Positions 6,180 to 9,329 of a stretch of DNA of 9,329 nucleotides are shown here, one piece after another; within the stretch, counting starts at the first letter, position 1, and every line of letters begins with the position of its first letter. Source of the DNA: Janthinobacterium lividum. GTDB taxonomy: Bacteria; Pseudomonadota; Gammaproteobacteria; Steroidobacterales; Steroidobacteraceae. The notes beneath the pieces were generated by a model, which was not told where the DNA came from, ran no database searches, and saw only the letters and a program-made list of their open reading frames with translations. Where the stretch lies: the NCBI GenBank assembly GCA_943327025.2, contig CALPVO020000073.1:1-9329 (forward strand), in the 5' to 3' direction. The translations under genes were made by a program, and so were the position numbers.

Positions 6180-7751
6180 TCAGGTACGACGGTGCAGCAC
6201 CAGCAGGCCTTGCAACGTGCCCCAGCACATGAGCAGCAGCAGCGCTGCCAGCGGCAGCCCCGTCGCCACGCTACCCGCCTGCAAGGAATTCAACCCGCCA
6301 CTAAGCAGCAAGGCGATACCGATGCCCGCCAAGCTGAGCAGCCACACTACCTTCTGGCGCAGCGAGGTGTCCGTGCGCCCACCCGCCGTCAGCGTGTCGA
6401 TGACGAGCGTGCCGGAATCCCAGCCGGTGATAAAGAAGATAAGGACGAGGCACACGGCCACAAACGAAGTGACATGCGCCCAAGGCAAGTGCCCGAGCAG
6501 CACGAACAACTGCGTGTCGATCGGTGCCGCCACAAAACTGGCGGCAGCACCGGCCAGCGACTGGCTGATGGCGGCATCACCAAAGACCGTGAGCCACAAA
6601 ATGCCGAGAAGGCTTGGCGCCAGCAGCCCGCCCAACATGAACTCGCGAACAGTACGCCCCCGAGAAATGCGCGCCAGGAACAGCCCCACGAACGGCGCCC
6701 AGCTAATCCACCACGCCCAGTAGTAGACCGACCAGTCGTCGTAGAAGCCCGTGTCCGTTCGACCAAACGGGTTGGACAGCGCCGGTAGCCACTTGAGGTA
6801 GTTGGCGGTGTTGTCGAACAAGTGCCCGAGCAACAGGAGCGTGGGGCCTGTGGCGAGTACGAAACCGACCAACGCCAGCGCCACAAACATGTTCACTTCA
6901 CTCAGCAGCTTGATGCCGCGCTCAATGCCACCGGCTACCGAGAAATAGGTGACGATCGCCATGATGCCGATGAGCCCCACCACATAAAGCGGCGTGTTCG
7001 GCACCCCATACAGCCAGGTGATACCGGCCATGGCCTGTTGCGCACCCAACCCGAGCGAGGTGGCCAAGCCAAACAGCGTGGCGAACACCGCCAGGATGTC
7101 GATGGCATCGCCGGTGCGGCCCCAGACTGCGCGACCGAACAGCGGGTAGAAAGCCGAACGAATCGACAGCGGCATCTTGAAGTCGTAGCAGAAAATGGCG
7201 AGACCAAGGCCTACCACCGCATACATGGCCCAGGGGTGCAAGGACCAGTCGAACAAGGTAGCCGCCATGGCCAAGTCACGAGCGCGCGCTATATCGCCGG
7301 GCGCTCCCCCCAATGGCGCTGCCACCGCCGCTTGGGCGCCCAACGCGTTGTTGAAATGCGTGATGGGTTCCGCCACCCCGTAGAACACCAGGCCCACGCC
7401 CATGCCGGCACCAAACAGCATAGAGAACCAAGCAAGTAGTGTGTAATCCGGTACCGCGTTTTGGCCGCCGATACGCAAACGGCCCAACGGTGACACAGCT
7501 ACCGCAAGACAGAACAGCAGCAGCAAGTCGCCAGCCAACATCATGAAGCCGTCGAAGTGCTGGGTGACGCCCAGTCGCAAGCCGTTGAACAAGGCTGCGG
7601 AAGATGCGGGCCAAATGAGCGTATAGACAATGACCAGCAGCGCGATGATGGCGGTCGGAAAAAACACCGAAGGCTGGATTTGCATACCGGCAAAACGCCG
7701 CGTGGACTGGCCGTAGCCGCTAGTGTCGATTTGCTCGGACCAATGTGGCAA
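6180..7751 (-). CDS. BCCT-family (betaine/carnitine/choline) transporter
   Basis: The 523-residue, 12-TM inner-membrane protein belongs to the BCCT family of Na+- or H+-coupled carriers for quaternary ammonium compounds. The family signature is clear: YYWAWWISWAPFVGLFLARI starting at 343, continuing into SRGRTVREF. W345, W347, W348 and W351 are spaced as in the BetP aromatic box. The TM3 glycine motif is GAGMGVG (114-120). BetP also has glycine at the last position, whereas choline carriers of the BetT type have Asp there, so betaine-like substrates are plausible. The chain ends at HRRT just after the last TM, without the long C-terminal tail used by BetP to sense osmotic stress. It uses a TTG start with a strong GGAGAAG upstream; the next ATG (7685) would remove the family-typical DTSGY...RRF N-terminus. 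The choline dehydrogenase gene lies 18 bp upstream. Confidence 0.94.
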   Translation of the reverse strand: MPHWSEQIDTSGYGQSTRRFAGMQIQPSVFFPTAIIALLVIVYTLIWPASSAALFNGLRLGVTQHFDGFMMLAGDLLLLFCLAVAVSPLGRLRIGGQNAVPDYTLLAWFSMLFGAGMGVGLVFYGVAEPITHFNNALGAQAAVAAPLGGAPGDIARARDLAMAATLFDWSLHPWAMYAVVGLGLAIFCYDFKMPLSIRSAFYPLFGRAVWGRTGDAIDILAVFATLFGLATSLGLGAQQAMAGITWLYGVPNTPLYVVGLIGIMAIVTYFSVAGGIERGIKLLSEVNMFVALALVGFVLATGPTLLLLGHLFDNTANYLKWLPALSNPFGRTDTGFYDDWSVYYWAWWISWAPFVGLFLARISRGRTVREFMLGGLLAPSLLGILWLTVFGDAAISQSLAGAAASFVAAPIDTQLFVLLGHLPWAHVTSFVAVCLVLIFFITGWDSGTLVIDTLTAGGRTDTSLRQKVVWLLSLAGIGIALLLSGGLNSLQAGSVATGLPLAALLLLMCWGTLQGLLVLHRRT

Positions 7752-7754
7752 GGG

Positions 7755-7761
7755 CTTCTCC
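7755..7761 (-). promoter_or_regulatory. Shine-Dalgarno that supports the TTG start of the BCCT gene
   Basis: Minus-strand GGAGAAG lies three bases before the TTG at 7751, with GGAG six bases away, inside the 18-bp gap after the betA stop. No recognisable site precedes the alternative ATG at 7685. The site therefore decides in favour of the TTG start. Confidence 0.65.
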
Positions 7762-7769
7762 GCGCAATT

Positions 7770-9329
7770 TCAGCGCTGGCTATCGCGCCAATTCGGCGCT
7801 CGGTAAAACGGCAAGGTGGACGGTGCCAACGGTTCGCGACCGCGGATATGGTCCGCCATCTTCTCGGCAATCATGATGGTGGGAGCGTTCAAATTGCCGT
7901 TGGTGATAGTCGGCATGATGCTTGAGTCCACTACGCGGAGGCCTTCCATGCCATGCACGCGCCCTGCCATATCCACCACGGCCATGGGGTCTGCGGCCGG
8001 ACCCATCTTGCAACTGCAGGAGGGGTGGTAGGCACTTTCGACTTTCTGCGCCACGAAGGCGTCAATCTCTGCGTCCGTCTGCACTTGGGCACCGGGGGCC
8101 AGTTCACGTCCACGGAACCGGTCGAATGCGGGCTGCGCAAAGATCTCGCGCGTCAACCGCACGCAAGCGCGAGTCTCTTCCAGGTCGTCCGGGTGCGAGA
8201 GGTAGTTGAAACGAATGGTCGGCTTGTCACGCGGGTCTGCGGATTTCAACCGCACATAGCCGCGGCTCTTGGAACGCATGGGCCCCACATGCGCTTGAAA
8301 GCCATGTTCCGTGGCCAGTGAAGAACCGTCGTAGCTGACGGCCATGGGGAGGAAGTGATACTGGATATCCGGGTACGGGATGCCCGCCTTGCTGCGAATG
8401 AACCCGCAAGTCTCAAAGTGGTTGGTGGCACCGAGACCATCGCGTCGCAGTAGCCAGCGCGCACCGATGAGTGCCTTCGAGAACGGATTCATCACCGAGT
8501 AGAGCGTTATCGGCTCTTTGCAGGCTACCTGGAAATAGAACTCCAGATGGTCCTGCAGGTTCTCGCCCACCCCGGGCAGGTCGTGCACCACCGGCAGCCC
8601 CAGCGCACGAAGTTCTTCGGCGGGCCCGATGCCCGACAGCTTCAGCAACTGCGGCGAATTGATGGGGCCGCCGCACAAGATGACTTCGCGACGCGCTTGC
8701 ACCTGCACTTCGGTGTTGCCACGGAGGTAGACCACGCCCGTAGCGCGACGACCAGCACACACCACCCGGGAGACGCGCGCTTTCGTTCGCACCTCGAGAT
8801 TCTGGCGCCGCATGGCCGGGCGCAGGTAGGCATTCGCCGTGCTGCAACGCACGCCGCCGCCTACGGTCATGTCCATACGGCCGAAGCCTTCCTGCTGGTA
8901 ACCGTTCACGTCATCGGTGGCCGGGTAGCCGGCTTGCTGCGCCGCTTCCAGCCACGCCGCGTGCAGCGGGTTCGTCGTAGGGCCGTACGAGGTGGCCAGC
9001 TTGCCTTCGCCACCGCGGTAGTCGGTGGGGCCTTCCGTCCGCTTTTCCGCCTTCATGAAGTAAGGCAGCACGTCGGCATAGCCCCAGCCCGTCGCGCCGC
9101 TTTCGTCGCGCCAGCGCTCGAAGTCATGGGCATTACCGCGGATATAGACCAGCCCATTGATGGACGAAGAGCCGCCCAGTACCTTGCCCCTTGGGGTGTG
9201 CAGGCTGCGCCCGCCCAAGCCCGGCTCCGGCTCGGCGTGGTAGTACCAGTTGTACTTTTCCATGTTCATGGGAATAGCCAGCGCCGAGGGCATCTGGATG
9301 AACACCGAACGGTCCGAACCGCCGTACTC
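7770..9329 (-). CDS. betA: Choline dehydrogenase (GMC oxidoreductase), N-terminus beyond the right edge
   Basis: BetA is a membrane-associated flavoprotein that oxidises choline to betaine aldehyde and on to glycine betaine. The frame is open to base 9329 and gives 519 residues starting EYGGSDRSVF. Roughly 30 N-terminal residues, including the GxGxxG FAD loop, are outside the window. An in-frame GTG at 9305 is internal, not the start. GMC signature 1 is seen as PRGKVLGGSSSINGLVYIRG and signature 2 as GGPINSPQLLKLSGIGP. The catalytic pair is present: His in ESAYHPSCSCKMG (fragment residue 435) and Asn in NGNLNAPT (481). Long stretches recall E. coli BetA (DVNGYQQEGFG, LPGVGENLQDHLE, NHFE.CGFIRS, QYHFLP), so choline is favoured over other GMC alcohols. 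It pairs with the BCCT gene 18 bp downstream. betB and betI are not in view. Confidence 0.93.
   Translation of the reverse strand, partial: EYGGSDRSVFIQMPSALAIPMNMEKYNWYYHAEPEPGLGGRSLHTPRGKVLGGSSSINGLVYIRGNAHDFERWRDESGATGWGYADVLPYFMKAEKRTEGPTDYRGGEGKLATSYGPTTNPLHAAWLEAAQQAGYPATDDVNGYQQEGFGRMDMTVGGGVRCSTANAYLRPAMRRQNLEVRTKARVSRVVCAGRRATGVVYLRGNTEVQVQARREVILCGGPINSPQLLKLSGIGPAEELRALGLPVVHDLPGVGENLQDHLEFYFQVACKEPITLYSVMNPFSKALIGARWLLRRDGLGATNHFETCGFIRSKAGIPYPDIQYHFLPMAVSYDGSSLATEHGFQAHVGPMRSKSRGYVRLKSADPRDKPTIRFNYLSHPDDLEETRACVRLTREIFAQPAFDRFRGRELAPGAQVQTDAEIDAFVAQKVESAYHPSCSCKMGPAADPMAVVDMAGRVHGMEGLRVVDSSIMPTITNGNLNAPTIMIAEKMADHIRGREPLAPSTLPFYRAPNWRDSQR

Noticed and set aside
6822..7439. 205-codon plus-strand open frame antisense to the BCCT gene
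   Set aside because: It is highly polar, rich in Gln/His/Arg/Glu, as expected from reading a membrane-protein gene backwards; no start context or domain.
1..9329. CRISPR array, tRNA, rRNA, insertion sequence or phage genes
   Set aside because: No regularly spaced repeats, RNA-gene motifs, transposase motifs or paired terminal repeats were seen; nearly all bases are covered by metabolic, transport or toxin-antitoxin genes.

Overview
The window looks like ordinary accessory or catabolic DNA from a GC-rich proteobacterium. The style of the choline dehydrogenase, GlpD and BCCT proteins, together with the compact, high-GC, mostly ATG-started genes, suggests Burkholderiales (an Alcaligenaceae-like betaproteobacterium). 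That placement rests on general resemblance, not on a search.

Layout: at the left edge, on the plus strand, lie the 3' end of a VapB-type antitoxin gene (1-177) and a complete VapC/PIN-domain toxin gene (187-597). Everything else is on the minus strand and reads towards them. In transcription order these genes are: a choline dehydrogenase gene cut by the right edge (betA, 9329-7770); a BCCT-family betaine/choline/carnitine-type transporter (7751-6180); a 174-bp gap with a strong hairpin; an FAD-dependent oxidoreductase of unknown substrate (6005-4641); a 12-TM major facilitator transporter (4627-3353); an 81-bp gap with a second strong hairpin; an enolase-superfamily (mandelate racemase-like) probable sugar-acid dehydratase (3271-2162); and aerobic glycerol-3-phosphate dehydrogenase, glpD (2153-615). 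glpD converges on vapC with only 17 bp between the stop codons.

How the genes may work together: betA and the BCCT gene are 18 bp apart and form a clear pair for uptake and oxidation of choline or a related quaternary amine. The FAD oxidoreductase and MFS genes are 13 bp apart, with the MFS Shine-Dalgarno overlapping the oxidoreductase stop. The dehydratase and glpD are 8 bp apart, or overlap if glpD uses its upstream GTG. These look like two or three small co-transcribed units separated by hairpin-bearing gaps. The dehydratase/MFS/FAD-oxidoreductase set resembles an import-and-degrade cassette for an acidic sugar or similar small acid whose identity cannot be read from the sequence.

I found no CRISPR array, rRNA, tRNA, insertion sequence or phage gene, and no convincing novel defence or mobile system. 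The most interesting leads are the orphan dehydratase/FAD-oxidoreductase/MFS cassette, the betaine-like selectivity motif of a transporter beside a choline dehydrogenase, its TTG start, and the two intercistronic hairpins.
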